Under the pieces are notes generated by a model. It made no database searches. It was not told the DNA's origin and was given only the letters and a program-made list of their open reading frames with translations. This document shows, piece by piece, positions 54,582-64,000 of a DNA stretch of 64,000 bases. Within the stretch, counting starts at the first letter, position 1. Every line of letters begins with the position of its first letter. Position numbers and translations under genes: made by a program. The stretch is from Stachybotrys elegans (taxonomy: Eukaryota; Ascomycota; Sordariomycetes; Hypocreales; Stachybotryaceae), in NCBI GenBank assembly GCA_020746835.1, contig JAGPNK010000001.1, positions 5,642,001 to 5,706,000 of the forward strand. Reading direction: 5' to 3'.

Positions 54582-54845
54582 GGTGATAACAATGGTTATG
54601 GTTAAAGGGGGGTGGAATGCCGAGTTAGAATTTTGATGCCGTGACGGGAATAGCTGTGGAGTAACTTTGGTTGGATCGAATGACGCACTTGAACCGTGGA
54701 TGCGAGATCGGTGAGGGCACTGAGGGGTAATACGGTCGGGCTCATGTGCTGCGTTTGAACTGTGGAAGTCCGCCCTCGTTTGACGCCGATATCTTGAATA
54801 TTAATTCACACATCTTTAACCCATTGTCCCGTCTGATCTGTGACA

Positions 54846-56369
54846 ATGATTCCTCAACCGAAGGCAGTTATAGACAAGGGTGGTTACGTGGCGATCAAGA
54901 GCCCAGCTCCGACAACGTCAATCGATGACTCACTGCCATCTGAGGCGTACATTCTCGATATTGATGCTTCAGAGGATGGTAAGGTCCATGTGACAGGCGG
55001 CTCGGCGGCAGGAGTCTTCTATGGTATCCAGACGTTCCGACAACGTCTGCCTCCGTCACTGCTTCGTCGCGGCAGCTCGGCCACAGGGCCCTGGGAGCTT
55101 CCCGCTCAGCAGATTCACGACAGGCCCCGTTTCGCGTGGCGCGGCGTCATGCTCGATGTTGCCCGGCATTTCATGCCACTCCACGATGTACTCCGGTTCA
55201 TTGACTTGGCAGCCTTTCACAAGTTCAATGTGCTTCACCTGCATCTTACTGACGATCAGGGCTGGCGGCTCCCAATCGATGGCTGGCCCCAGCTCACTGT
55301 CGTGGGATGCTGGCGGAGAAGAACGATGCAGGGGTCAGCACAGCATGAATTGTATGACAAGCGTCCGCACGGAGGCTTCTATTCTCGGGCCGACCTGGAG
55401 GAAGTTGTTGCCTTCGCGAGCGAGAGGCACATGACGGTTGTCCCCGAGATTGACATGCCAGGACATATGCAAGCTGCGGTGGCATCGTATCCAGAACTTG
55501 GCAACGGCGCTGAAGTTGGTGTGATGGAGGAATGGGGTATCTCGGAGCATGTACTCAACATGTCTGACAAGACCTTGGGATTTTGCAGAGACGTCCTCAC
55601 CACGGTCTGTGACATATTTCCATCAGAGTTCATCGGCATTGGTGGAGACGAATGTCCTCACAATGAATGGAAAGCCAACCCGGACGTCCAGAGGCGCATG
55701 AAAGAGCTCGGCTTGCCCGACGAAGACGCTCTGCATGGATGGTTTGTGACACAAATGGCGAGCCACCTGCGCTCGCTCGGGAGACGAGCCTTCGGATGGG
55801 ATGAGCTCCTTGCTTGCGGTGATGGCATTCCTGCCGACACGCGAATTGCGGGCTGGAGAGGGATTGAGCCGATCAAGATGGCGGCCCAACGAGGTTTCGA
55901 GGTCATCGCTTGCCCCGACACGGCCGCCTACTTGGACAAGAGGCAGTCGGAAGATAAGAATGAGCCGACGCCGATCGGGACAGTGCTCACGCCAGAGGAT
56001 ATATTCGCTTATGAGCCTGTCCCAGCAGGCCTCTCCAAGGACGAGGCTGGCAAGGTCATCGGGGTGCAGGCAAACGTTTGGACGGAGCATATGGAGAGTA
56101 TGCGCAGGGTAGAGTACATGGCCTACCCCCGACTATGCGCATTTGCAGAGGTTGCATGGGGCAAGTCCAAGGAGGACGACACGGTCGCAGGCTTCCAGGA
56201 CCGCCTGAAGCACCATGTGTTATACCTGGATGCGCTGGGGGTCAACTATCGACCTCTTACTGGTCCGCGGCCGTGGGATGCGCGTCCAGATGCTCCAGGT
56301 AAGCCGAGAACAATGGAATACCGGATGGCGAAGCAGAGCAAGTTTATCGCTGATTTATTGAAACACTAG
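54846..56369 (+). CDS. Beta-N-acetylhexosaminidase, glycoside hydrolase family 20
   Basis: Removes terminal GlcNAc or GalNAc from chito-oligosaccharides or glycans. 507 residues, no intron, ATG at 54846. An N-terminal GH20b-like alpha/beta region (ASEDGKVHVTGGSAAGVFYGIQT) is followed by the TIM barrel: FAWRGVMLDVARHF, VLHLHLTDDQGWRL, VPEIDMPGHM, the catalytic Asp-Glu pair in IGIGGDECPHNEW, and AGWRGIEP and VWTEHM near the active-site Trp residues. No signal peptide is seen, unlike secreted fungal hexosaminidases, and the layout resembles bacterial-type GH20. An intracellular enzyme working on imported sugars fits the divergent transporter. Horizontal origin is possible but untested. Confidence 0.93.
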   Translation: MIPQPKAVIDKGGYVAIKSPAPTTSIDDSLPSEAYILDIDASEDGKVHVTGGSAAGVFYGIQTFRQRLPPSLLRRGSSATGPWELPAQQIHDRPRFAWRGVMLDVARHFMPLHDVLRFIDLAAFHKFNVLHLHLTDDQGWRLPIDGWPQLTVVGCWRRRTMQGSAQHELYDKRPHGGFYSRADLEEVVAFASERHMTVVPEIDMPGHMQAAVASYPELGNGAEVGVMEEWGISEHVLNMSDKTLGFCRDVLTTVCDIFPSEFIGIGGDECPHNEWKANPDVQRRMKELGLPDEDALHGWFVTQMASHLRSLGRRAFGWDELLACGDGIPADTRIAGWRGIEPIKMAAQRGFEVIACPDTAAYLDKRQSEDKNEPTPIGTVLTPEDIFAYEPVPAGLSKDEAGKVIGVQANVWTEHMESMRRVEYMAYPRLCAFAEVAWGKSKEDDTVAGFQDRLKHHVLYLDALGVNYRPLTGPRPWDARPDAPGKPRTMEYRMAKQSKFIADLLKH

Positions 56370-56495
56370 GCGCTTGGGGAGTATGATGCCATGTTGACGG
56401 ACACACCCCTCGCAGATTCCATCATATATCATTAGGAACGAGTAAAAAATACAATAAAAGCCATGTCCACTGATATCGTATACATGACAACGGTT

Positions 56496-57647
56496 CTAGG
56501 TTCGCTTGCTGACGCGCAGCAGCTGAGCCTCGCAATGATTCCAAAGCTGCTCGTTGTGCGCCTTGTCGTTGATCCATGGCTCGGCTACCGGGTCCAGCTT
56601 GCCGACGGGAATGAAGTATTTGCCCCGTCCGACCGCGGCGGCCATAGGGCTGGTGGCGCAAAATAGAGAGTTGTAGGCACCCTCGAGGGGGTGGTGCGCG
56701 CCGTGACGCTCATGACGGTGCGCATGACGGTGCCAACAATGGTAGGGTCGCTGGACTGGAGGTTGGACCTGACAATGCCAGGGTGAAGGGAGTATGCGGA
56801 GATGCCTGGATGGTTAGCGCGAGAGCTCGATATGGGCTATGAAGGCGTACCAAAGTCGCCGTAGCGGTTGTTCATCTCCGCTGCCAGACGGATACCGGCC
56901 TGCTTGGAGTGGGAGTAGCGCTGCCTGCATCATGCCTTGGTTAGCCCGTGGTGTAAAACTCCTCTCTCAACTTACATCAGCTCCATCATGCCCTTGGCGT
57001 TGCTCATGTTGACGTCGTCGAGCTGAATCGTCTTGGGTCCTCGGAATGCCAGGTCGCTCACGACGTTGATGATGCGGACCCTGTCTCGGCTGTTTGCATC
57101 GGAGGCTGTCTGCATCAATATGGGGAACAAGGCCATGGAGAAGATTTGAGGCGCGAGGGCATTGATCTGCCATTGCGACTCGAAGCCATCCACCGTCAGA
57201 CTGAAAGGAGACATCATAATCTGCAGGCACATTAGGAGGGGTTTACATAGCGGAGGGGTTAACATACGCCTGCGTTGTTGATGAGGATATCGAGGCGGGA
57301 TTCCTGCTGCATGAATCGGGCTGCTGCATCGGTGACTGACTTCAAGTCTTGGAGATCGATCTTGAGGAAGTGAAGATCCAGCTTCTGACCAACGGACTGC
57401 TCCATCTCTTGGATCGCCTTGGCCACTCGCTCCTCCGATCGGCTGGCAATGTAGACGCGCGCATTTCGGAGAGCCAGCTGCTTGGTGGTTTCAAAGCCAA
57501 TGCCAGAGTTGCCTGCAAGAGCGCATAAGCAATCAGCCGTGGGCTTCTATGCGATGTGGGCTGCCTACCTCCGGTGACAATTATAACATATCCCGACAGG
57601 TCGGGGATGTCCTTTTCGGTAAATCGATGCTGGTTCTCGCAGGACAT
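56496..57647 (-). CDS. Short-chain dehydrogenase (retinol-dehydrogenase-like) with one-base frameshift
   Basis: NAD(P)-dependent reductase of the WW-oxidoreductase/RDH-like fungal SDR group, about 317 residues if read through. Exons: 57569-57647, 57268-57512, 56976-57220, 56851-56924, 56496-56805, all GT-AG. Motifs TGGNSGIG, NNAG, the Ser region NVVSD, YSHSK and LHPG are present. The sum is 953 nt, one short of a multiple of three. The frame breaks at the CCCCC run (56691-56695 on the plus strand, as GGGGG), after which the family-like YNSLFCATSP and GKYFIPVGKLDP appear one base out of phase. As given, the protein would end early at about 56585 with an unrelated tail. A missing C in the sequence or a real mutation are both possible. 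Confidence 0.85.
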
Positions 57648-58656
57648 GATGACGGCCGTCGATGAATGATGGACAAAGTAAATGTGAAGATGGTAGAGGG
57701 GCGTGAGTTCAACTACCGATCGCCCCGGCTCTTATACCGCCATAAGGCAGTGAATGGTTTCTAAACATAGCTGACGCTTGCGTTGGTGGTGCGACCCTTG
57801 CGCGTAAATTTAGCAGCCCCTCGCATGAATTAGGCTATGAGGATGGGCGATCGGGGCGTTTCGAGGACGCTGAATGTAAGACAATATGGCGAAAGCGCGC
57901 CCAAGCCCCCCTCCAAGCCCCGTCGTGACGTGGAGATGGAACGTGGACCAACACCCGATCTCCATCAGTAAAGAGGGCAGTGAATCCTGCCTCTAGCTGG
58001 AGCGAATGGTAGCGAGGAGACCTACATGCAGTTGGTTGACACAGAGGGGGGGAAACGGGTGGATCGGGAAAGGAAGCGCATTGGGGCGACGATCATTGGC
58101 GAATCTGGTGCTGACACTCGCGTCAAATGAAACATGAGAGGACTGACTAATATTCTTGGTGGGTGTAGCCAGACTTGTTTGTTGGGTTGTGGGTGATACA
58201 AAGAATGAGGGGAACATCATCCATCCATCATTCATCAATTCATCAATGCGCCGGGATCAGACAAGGATGGCCACCGATAAACACGGCAAACAACCAGCCG
58301 TCTGAATCCCGGAGCCAAGAGTCTTGGCCGTGATCCATGATCCGGGATCCCTTGTTATGCCCGGCACCCCTCGCTCAGCTGAAGGCCATCGCAACAGCAT
58401 CGTCAATCGGGCAAGGCGCCGTGCCACAGGCGGTTAGCCCAAGCAACACAATGGATCACCTCAGTAGGACGAAAAATCGCTAGTGTCGCGAGGGGAGGCG
58501 ATTCGTTGCAGTAATTGATTGTCTCCTCGTTCTAGGCCGCCCCTATTCCCCCTGAAACTAATTGCCAGCCACGCGCTGAAAACTGGAAGAACAAAGCATG
58601 GCGGGACGTGGCTTCTTTACCTTGTTTCCGGCGCTGGGTTGCATGGTGCGAGCAGG
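57648..58656. other. 1 kb intergenic region, no gene seen
   Basis: Upstream flank of both the SDR (leftward) and the glycosyltransferase-like gene (rightward). No recognisable domain in any frame. Confidence 0.4.
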
Positions 58657-60300
58657 ATGGAAGACTTGACACGCCTTGCGATGGAGGTGTCCAGGCGCTG
58701 CAACATGTGGTTGCACGACGTGAACTGGGAGCAGCTCAAGGCGTCCATTTCCATCCCTCCTCCCAGCCTGCGGAAAATCCCCAGGATTGCCGTCCTCTCC
58801 TTTGCTCTAGTACTTTCATTCCTTCTCTGCCTTTTAACCCTGGGCCGGCAGAGCGGCCTGCAAATCTTTCACCACAATGAGCACCCCGGATCTGCCCTGG
58901 CCACGGCAGACACAGGCCTGAAGAATCGTCGCTTCGTCCTGGTCATTCCCGCTACAGCCCCAAGTCCCGATCTCTGCAAGACAATCGTGACGGCCCTCGC
59001 CCTCGGCTACCCGAGCCCCATCATCCTCAACTGGGGCATCAATCATCGCACCGTGACGCATTGGGAGGGCGGCCGGAACCTGCCCAAGATCCCCGGCTTT
59101 GTCAAGTATCTCGACGCCGCGCTGCACCCAGACGCGCATCCCACCGAGAGGCTGCAGGATGACGATCTGGTCCTCATGGTGGATGCTTACGACGTCTGGT
59201 TCCAACTGCCCGCCGAGGTGATGCTGAGGCGCTACCATGAGATCAACCACAAGGCCAATGCCAGGCTCCTGGACGAGTGGCACGGAGACGGCCCCATGCC
59301 TATGAAGCAGACAGTCATTGCCGCCTCGGGCAAGAACTGTCACCCCCAGCCACGCTCCGGCTCTGATCTGCATTGCGCCGAGATCCCCTTCAGCCCGCTC
59401 CGGCCCGATCTATACGGCCCCGAGACGGAGAAGAACGAGACCAAGCACCGGGACCACAGGCCGCGGTACATCAACGGCGGCGTCTACATCGGACCTGCCG
59501 GCGACATGAGGCGCCTATTCCGCCGCGCCGTCGAGAAGATGGAGTCGGGCCTGGGGCGAGGTGTTCACCTATTCAGCGAGCAGGGGATCCCAGGCGAGGT
59601 GCTGGGGGAGCAAGAAGTCTGGCGCAAGTGGCGGCGGCAGAACGACGTGACGAGCGGCGACGCCATGGCGCTGATGGACCGCGACTTCGAGTACCACTTT
59701 GGCCTCGACTACGCCCAGGGTCTCTCGGTGCAGACCTTCTGGACAGATACCGACGACGGGCTCTTTGACGGGGCCTTTGTCACGCTCAACAACCAGTCCG
59801 AAATCGACGCTCACTCGAAAGCGCTGGGCATATCGCCCGTCCGGCTCCACGGCTTGCCAGACGACATCAAGGCCGCCAGCAACCCGATGCTCGCCATCGA
59901 CCAGGACGTGGCCTGGGGCGACATGCCGCTGTACGCCGACTTCTTCATCGAGTCTGTGCCCGTCATCGTGCACCACAACGGCTTCAAGGAGAGGCGCGAG
60001 CTGTGGTGGGATAGGCCCTGGTACTTCCAGCACCTCCGCCGGCTGCTGCACCCTCGCTTGGCACCATCCGATCCAACCCAGCCGCTAGCGTCGGTAGAGT
60101 TTGCCGGCGATCGCTTTTCGTATTGGGCACCGCTGGCCGAGACGACTGACAGGCAGCCGCGCCAGATGGGCGAGTCGGCCAAGGAGCGCTTGGCCACCAT
60201 GAAGTTCCAAGACGTGTGCCACGCCCCAGGCGAGAAGGCTGACGGAGCCGACAAGCATTGGTGGGCCGAAGTATTCCGCGATGGTCAAGGACCTATTTGA
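58657..60300 (+). CDS. Type II membrane glycosyltransferase-like protein (PLOD/procollagen GT-like domain)
   Basis: 547 residues, no intron; ATG at 58657 (the frame is open further upstream but without an ATG). A short cytosolic part with basic SLRKIPRI is followed by one membrane helix (residues ~48-66, VLSFALVLSFLLCLL) and a lumenal domain. FVLVIPATAPSPDLCKTI, GYPSPIILNWG, the DxD-like MVDAYDVWFQLP, the YINGGVYIG block and YHFGLDYAQ resemble the glycosyltransferase part of lysyl-hydroxylase/procollagen galactosyltransferase relatives widespread as hypothetical proteins in ascomycetes. The likely site is the Golgi; donor and acceptor are unknown. Confidence 0.75.
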   Translation: MEDLTRLAMEVSRRCNMWLHDVNWEQLKASISIPPPSLRKIPRIAVLSFALVLSFLLCLLTLGRQSGLQIFHHNEHPGSALATADTGLKNRRFVLVIPATAPSPDLCKTIVTALALGYPSPIILNWGINHRTVTHWEGGRNLPKIPGFVKYLDAALHPDAHPTERLQDDDLVLMVDAYDVWFQLPAEVMLRRYHEINHKANARLLDEWHGDGPMPMKQTVIAASGKNCHPQPRSGSDLHCAEIPFSPLRPDLYGPETEKNETKHRDHRPRYINGGVYIGPAGDMRRLFRRAVEKMESGLGRGVHLFSEQGIPGEVLGEQEVWRKWRRQNDVTSGDAMALMDRDFEYHFGLDYAQGLSVQTFWTDTDDGLFDGAFVTLNNQSEIDAHSKALGISPVRLHGLPDDIKAASNPMLAIDQDVAWGDMPLYADFFIESVPVIVHHNGFKERRELWWDRPWYFQHLRRLLHPRLAPSDPTQPLASVEFAGDRFSYWAPLAETTDRQPRQMGESAKERLATMKFQDVCHAPGEKADGADKHWWAEVFRDGQGPI

Positions 60301-60669
60301 TGGAAGTAATGTTTTGTTTGTATTATATTGGGACATAGACGGGGTTAAAGGGTTCCTTGCATCTCGCTACGAATATGTGTATTGGCAGTCTTGCTCTGGT
60401 TGCGTTCTAGTGGTGACAAGCCAATAATTGATCCTTCCAGTTCTCCTGCAGGCGTCTTGCGGATTCAGTGATCCATGTGGGCACTAACTGTATTCAGTGC
60501 AGGTATGATATCAGCCAAGGCGGAACCCCAGAAACTTATTCCACAAGCGAGAGCTGAGGTTCAGCTCGTGGCTAAATGGAAGTTTTTGCAGATCCCAGTC
60601 TCTGTGTTTCTCCCCTTTCTCCATTCTCCTTCTAATACTGCCTGTAGGCGCAGATCGGGATACACAAAG

Positions 60670-61320
60670 ATGAAGCTATTCAGACACTGCTGGAAGGGCT
60701 CCGCACTCCTCGCTTTGGGGATGCACACTCTTGCGCAAGCAGATCCGTCACCACCCTTCACCGACTGGGCCTCTGTCAGGTGCCCACCGAGCGGATCTAC
60801 TGAAACCCTCCCGACTCCGGTCTATGGCTCGGGGCAGGGCCTCTTCGTGGTATGCACCGAGGATGTCATCAATGTCCCCGTCATGGATGTCTACAACGCG
60901 CTTCTCGACTTCCGGCGATACTCCACCTTCAGCAGCTTCGTGTGGGACATTGAGTTCCCCGAGGGTTTTGGCGAGACCCCCGACGACGTCTACATCGGCC
61001 TGCTCATGACCTTCCACTCAACCGGCATCTTCCCGCTCGTCAACACAACAAGTCCTGAGATGGTTACCGTCATGAAGGACACGCCAGATGGAGGCTACCG
61101 TATGGTTAGCTGGCAGTACTATGACGGCCTAGAGGGCGCATTCCTAAAGACAGAGCATCCGACGATCTTGATCGATCAGGGCGACGGAACAACGTTGTGC
61201 ATCTCGTACGAGACGTACTTTTCAGGACCGGGCGCGCTGGTGCTGATTCCCTTTGCGCACAACTTGCAGGCTCAGTTCGCTGCGCATGCCCAGGATTTGA
61301 AGGCCTATCTAGAGGGCTGA
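60670..61320 (+). CDS. Secreted SRPBCC/START-like protein
   Basis: 216 residues from the ATG at 60670, which gives a good signal peptide (FRHCWKGSALLALGMHTLAQA); an upstream ATG at 60475 would bury it. The mature part resembles the SRPBCC ligand-binding fold: VPVMDVYNALLDFRRYSTFSSFVWDIEF, the middle strand pair VTVMKDTPDGGYRMVSWQY, and a C-terminal helix HNLQAQFAAHAQDLKAYLEG that would line the cavity. Such domains bind lipids or other hydrophobic ligands, and no catalytic residues are evident. Secretion of an SRPBCC protein is less usual. It lies between the glycosyltransferase-like gene and the convergent epimerase. Confidence 0.7.
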   Translation: MKLFRHCWKGSALLALGMHTLAQADPSPPFTDWASVRCPPSGSTETLPTPVYGSGQGLFVVCTEDVINVPVMDVYNALLDFRRYSTFSSFVWDIEFPEGFGETPDDVYIGLLMTFHSTGIFPLVNTTSPEMVTVMKDTPDGGYRMVSWQYYDGLEGAFLKTEHPTILIDQGDGTTLCISYETYFSGPGALVLIPFAHNLQAQFAAHAQDLKAYLEG

Positions 61321-61458
61321 CTGCGGCATCATTTATGGGTGATGGAGAAAGACAATAATATTATAGTTAGTCCTAACCTTGTACCGCGTATTCGACCTGA
61401 CAGAAGTAACTCCGACCATAGAAATACATAACGCCTGGCAATCATTGCTGTGTATCCG

Positions 61459-62475
61459 TTACATTGTTTTACATTGTACATTCTGCGCCAGAAACCACGC
61501 CACAAACTTGGGGATGCCGTTTTGGATCTTGGTCCGGGGATCGTAGCCCAACAGCCACTTAGACTTGGAGATGTCGGCAAAGGTGATGGCCATGTCGCCT
61601 GCCTGCGCCTCTCGCCGGTCCAGAATCGCCACCCGCCCAATGCTGTCCTCAAGCAGAGCGATCAGCTCGCTGAGCTCAATCGTCTGCGACTCTCCCAGGT
61701 TGAACACTTCATAGTTGGAGCCTTTGTAGTCGAGAGCGGCGCGCACTCCCTGGATGATGTCGTCGACGTAGGTGTAATCACGTCGCGTGGTTCCATCGCC
61801 GAAGACGGGAATCGGCTTTCCGTCGTAGATGAGCTTGGCAAACTTATGAATGGCCAGGTCAGGCCGCTGGCGAGGCCCGTAGACTGTAAAGAATCGGAGA
61901 CACACGCACCGCAAGCCGTAGAGGTGCGAGTACGTGTGACATAGCAGCTCTGCTGACATCTTGGACGCGGCATATGGCGAGATGGGCTGTGATGTTTTCT
62001 GGTCTTCCGAGAATGGGACCTTTGAGTCGATACCATAGACGCTGGACGAGGAGCCAAACAGAAACTGCGCTACACCAAAGTCTTTGGCGCAGTCTAGGAG
62101 GTTGAGCGTGCCCTGGACATTGGTCTCGAGGTACTGGGCAGGATATTGCAGCGAAGGGCGCACGCCAGCACGCGATGCCAGGTGCACAACGGCGACGAAC
62201 CTGTTTTCGGCAAACACGGAGCGCAGCGCCGCAGCGTCTCTGACGTCGACTTCGTAGAGCTTGAAGCTTGGGTTGGAGAGGTGCGCCGCGATGTTGGCGC
62301 GCTTGATCTCTGGGGAGTAGAAGTCGTCAAAGTTGTCCACAACAGCCACCTCCCAGGAACCCTCCGACAACAGGGCTTGCACGAGATGTGAGCCAATGAA
62401 GCCGGCGCCGCCGGTGACGAGGACTCCTCTCGCTGGCTCAGGTCGCAGTGACTGTGCTACATTGACGATGGTCAT
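61459..62475 (-). CDS. NAD-dependent sugar epimerase, UDP-glucuronate 4-epimerase-like
   Basis: Extended SDR of 338 residues, no intron, ATG at 62475. NAD motif [14 protein letters not shown], then [18 protein letters not shown] (matching the N-D/F-x-D-Y-Y block of UDP-glucuronate 4-epimerases rather than UDP-glucose 4-epimerases), [12 protein letters not shown], the SSSSVYG Ser/Thr, the catalytic YAASK, and [13 protein letters not shown] with DYTYVDDI for nucleotide-sugar binding. The expected reaction is UDP-glucuronate to UDP-galacturonate in the cytosol; substrate assignment is by family resemblance only. Such enzymes are common in plants and bacteria and uncommon in fungi, so acquisition by transfer is possible. 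Convergent with the SRPBCC gene (140 bases apart). Confidence 0.88.
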   Translation of the reverse strand: MTIVNVAQSLRPEPARGVLVTGGAGFIGSHLVQALLSEGSWEVAVVDNFDDFYSPEIKRANIAAHLSNPSFKLYEVDVRDAAALRSVFAENRFVAVVHLASRAGVRPSLQYPAQYLETNVQGTLNLLDCAKDFGVAQFLFGSSSSVYGIDSKVPFSEDQKTSQPISPYAASKMSAELLCHTYSHLYGLRCVCLRFFTVYGPRQRPDLAIHKFAKLIYDGKPIPVFGDGTTRRDYTYVDDIIQGVRAALDYKGSNYEVFNLGESQTIELSELIALLEDSIGRVAILDRREAQAGDMAITFADISKSKWLLGYDPRTKIQNGIPKFVAWFLAQNVQCKTM

Positions 62476-63504
62476 GATGAGTTGCGATGACAATACAGTG
62501 ATGGATGTCGGTGACAATCTACGGCAAGCCCTCAGGTAGTCTCCGTTTGCTTCCCCAGACTTGTACGGAGCGTACCCCAGGGACCTTGAGGCATGGTGGC
62601 CAAGCCTCTGTATTCTGCCCAGTTTGCCAACGCCACTACCCCTTTTGTAACTCACCAATACGAAGTAGGATCTTCGATTACAGCCGCCACTTAATCTCCC
62701 ATCCGGGCCGAAGATGGGTTAGATCTGGATAGATCAGGCACTAGAGCGGTTTGCCTGGAGCTGAGCAGGACGCTGGATAGTAGTCGGGCGCTACTAGCGA
62801 CAAAGCGCGCTATTGGCGAGCTGTGGCCATGCAAACCCAGAAGAGGACAGCAGATGCATGGGATTCATGGAGTGGTTTAGCTGAGGTAGTTATCCTGGCA
62901 AGCCTGGGATGATGACGTGCCATGCTTTACGATTTCAGGCTTGTAGTTTGCCATCAGGTGGTTGTTGTTAGAGCCGGAGATTAAAAGCATTCCGGAACCC
63001 GAGCTCGTCTTCCAAACGGGTATGCCTAAGCACACCAAAAGGTTATTTTAAGAGGGATAATGATTTCTGTACTCGCTGCAATGTTATCCCAGTTCAGCCA
63101 TGTCCTTCCGTACGCATTGCGAGAAGATTGTTACTCGCTGGCTTCTGGCATTCTTACCAGACGGTTACTTCTTTACTTTTGTCAGGAAATAATTCCTATC
63201 AACACATCCAAGATTTCGATAATAACAGCTATCATCGAATCTGCCTCCTCATGAAGCGCTAAACTCGTGTGGTTTATTGAGGGAAAAGGCAGCTCAATGT
63301 AGACAGTACTAAATTAGGCGAATATTTCGCATCCATGACACCTGTACATTGACCCATGATGCATCTGGCCGTTGTATCCGATCAAGAATCTCCCAAATGA
63401 CTACTGATTCGATGTTCACCCTCTCAAACAGTAGCACATGGGTTGGGTGTAATGGAGACGTGAGGAAAGAAGTAGCGACTGGGTCATAGCAAGACAAAAC
63501 TGCG
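62476..63504. other. 1 kb intergenic region, no gene seen
   Basis: Short frames only, no recognisable domain on either strand. Confidence 0.4.
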
Positions 63505-64000
63505 TCATGACGCCTCTTCCGCTATTTCTGGGGCGTAAAAGTACCCCTTCCTCATCGGGCTCGGCGTCTTATCCTCCCACGACGAATAGTTGAACGAAGC
63601 AATCTGATAAAACGCATCGCCAGAACCACGCATGGTTATCCCGGCTTCTTCGGCTGCCACAACGAATTGATAGGTCCACCACCTGCAGCCGGCGCCTGGA
63701 CTTGGATACCTGTATAGATGTCTGCCGCTATCAGTCATCATCTTCAAGACTGAGCGAACCGTTACCCCCCGCGCCATGATCGGCAGGACAAGCAGACATG
63801 TTACGTTGTCTGAATATTTGTCAGGGAACGATCGAACCATGATTGTAGCACGCATATCTGGTCCTATGAGTATAGCATTGAGTCGAACGGAGCGGGTACC
63901 CTGCAACTGCATGTATAGTACCCAGTGGTTGGAAGGAGGGGGCCTGTGTAGATGAGTGATGTAAACGCAGGCATCTATCGACAGGACCTCGGCATCGAAG
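63505..64000 (-). CDS. DUF7770-like protein, partial (5' end beyond window)
   Basis: The frame is open from the right edge to the stop at 63505, at least 164 residues, with the start missing. The read-through N-terminal part contains SNHWVLYMQLQGTRSVRLN, followed by VTVRSVLKMM, RYPSPGAGCRWWTYQFV and a C-terminal GYFYAPEI. The order NHW..., SVRLN, GCRWW matches my recollection of the fungal DUF7770 family, whose function is unknown. An internal ATG at 63912 would drop the conserved NHW part and is unlikely to be the start. Confidence 0.6.
   Translation of the reverse strand, partial: FDAEVLSIDACVYITHLHRPPPSNHWVLYMQLQGTRSVRLNAILIGPDMRATIMVRSFPDKYSDNVTCLLVLPIMARGVTVRSVLKMMTDSGRHLYRYPSPGAGCRWWTYQFVVAAEEAGITMRGSGDAFYQIASFNYSSWEDKTPSPMRKGYFYAPEIAEEAS

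Noticed and set aside
54582..54592. Longer MCT-like frame starting upstream with a non-ATG codon
   Set aside because: The ATG at 54581 plus a 61-nt intron restores the family helix-1 sequence exactly and keeps phase.

Overview
The window is nuclear DNA of a filamentous ascomycete, most likely a sordariomycete of the Hypocreales type (inferred). The genes carry short GT-AG introns (mostly 46-108 nt). The gene set is typically fungal: a multimodular NRPS, P450s, a HET-domain protein, a Zn2Cys6 regulator, DHA2/DAL5/MCT-type MFS transporters and a Cip1-like CBM1 cellulose-binding protein. No rRNA, convincing tRNA or CRISPR array was seen.

1-19.5 kb looks like a secondary-metabolite locus. A large intron-free NRPS (minus strand, running off the left edge; A-T-E-C-A... 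order) is divergent from a ten-exon ABCC transporter across a 2.3 kb gene-free region. The transporter converges on a P450. An AT-richer stretch follows, holding a decayed type-B carboxylesterase with an in-frame stop, several frameshifts and a lost oxyanion-hole motif. The natural reading is a D-residue-initiated peptide, exported by the ABC pump and oxidised by the P450.

18.2-25.4 kb holds a divergent 2OG-Fe(II) dioxygenase / DAL5-type permease pair, then a flavin monooxygenase and a DsbA/HCCA-isomerase-like protein. This could be a small catabolic module or the far arm of the NRPS cluster. The 25.4-26.7 kb gap contains a dense run of perfect inverted repeats.

26.7-39.8 kb holds a small unknown protein, a Cip1-like CBM1 protein (one base missing in a C run), an F-box-like/ankyrin protein, a DHA2 MFS pump, a Zn2Cys6 regulator, a protein with two SnoaL-like domains, and a HET protein. 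The pump, regulator and SnoaL genes share an upstream TCGGAGGCTTT-type motif, which suggests a small co-regulated cluster.

39.8-45.8 kb is a gene graveyard. It contains a RIP-like, AT-shifted copy of the SnoaL gene's 3' end and flank, split by an insertion with a 14-bp target duplication. It also contains a fragment of a CmcJ/AsaB-family gene next to a 22-base poly-C run, a class-C beta-lactamase-like pseudogene with three frameshifts, and a C-terminally short SDR.

47.7-64 kb is more ordinary: a secreted copper amine oxidase, a second P450, an MCT-like transporter divergent from a GH20 hexosaminidase, an SDR broken by one missing C, a type II membrane glycosyltransferase-like protein, a secreted SRPBCC-like protein, a UDP-glucuronate-4-epimerase-like enzyme, and a DUF7770-like gene cut by the right edge. 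For seven intact genes (ABC transporter, both P450s, 2OG oxygenase, two MFS genes, FMO) and the MCT-like gene, the exon lengths given sum to a multiple of three. For the Cip1 and 56.5-57.6 kb SDR genes they do so only if one base is missing.
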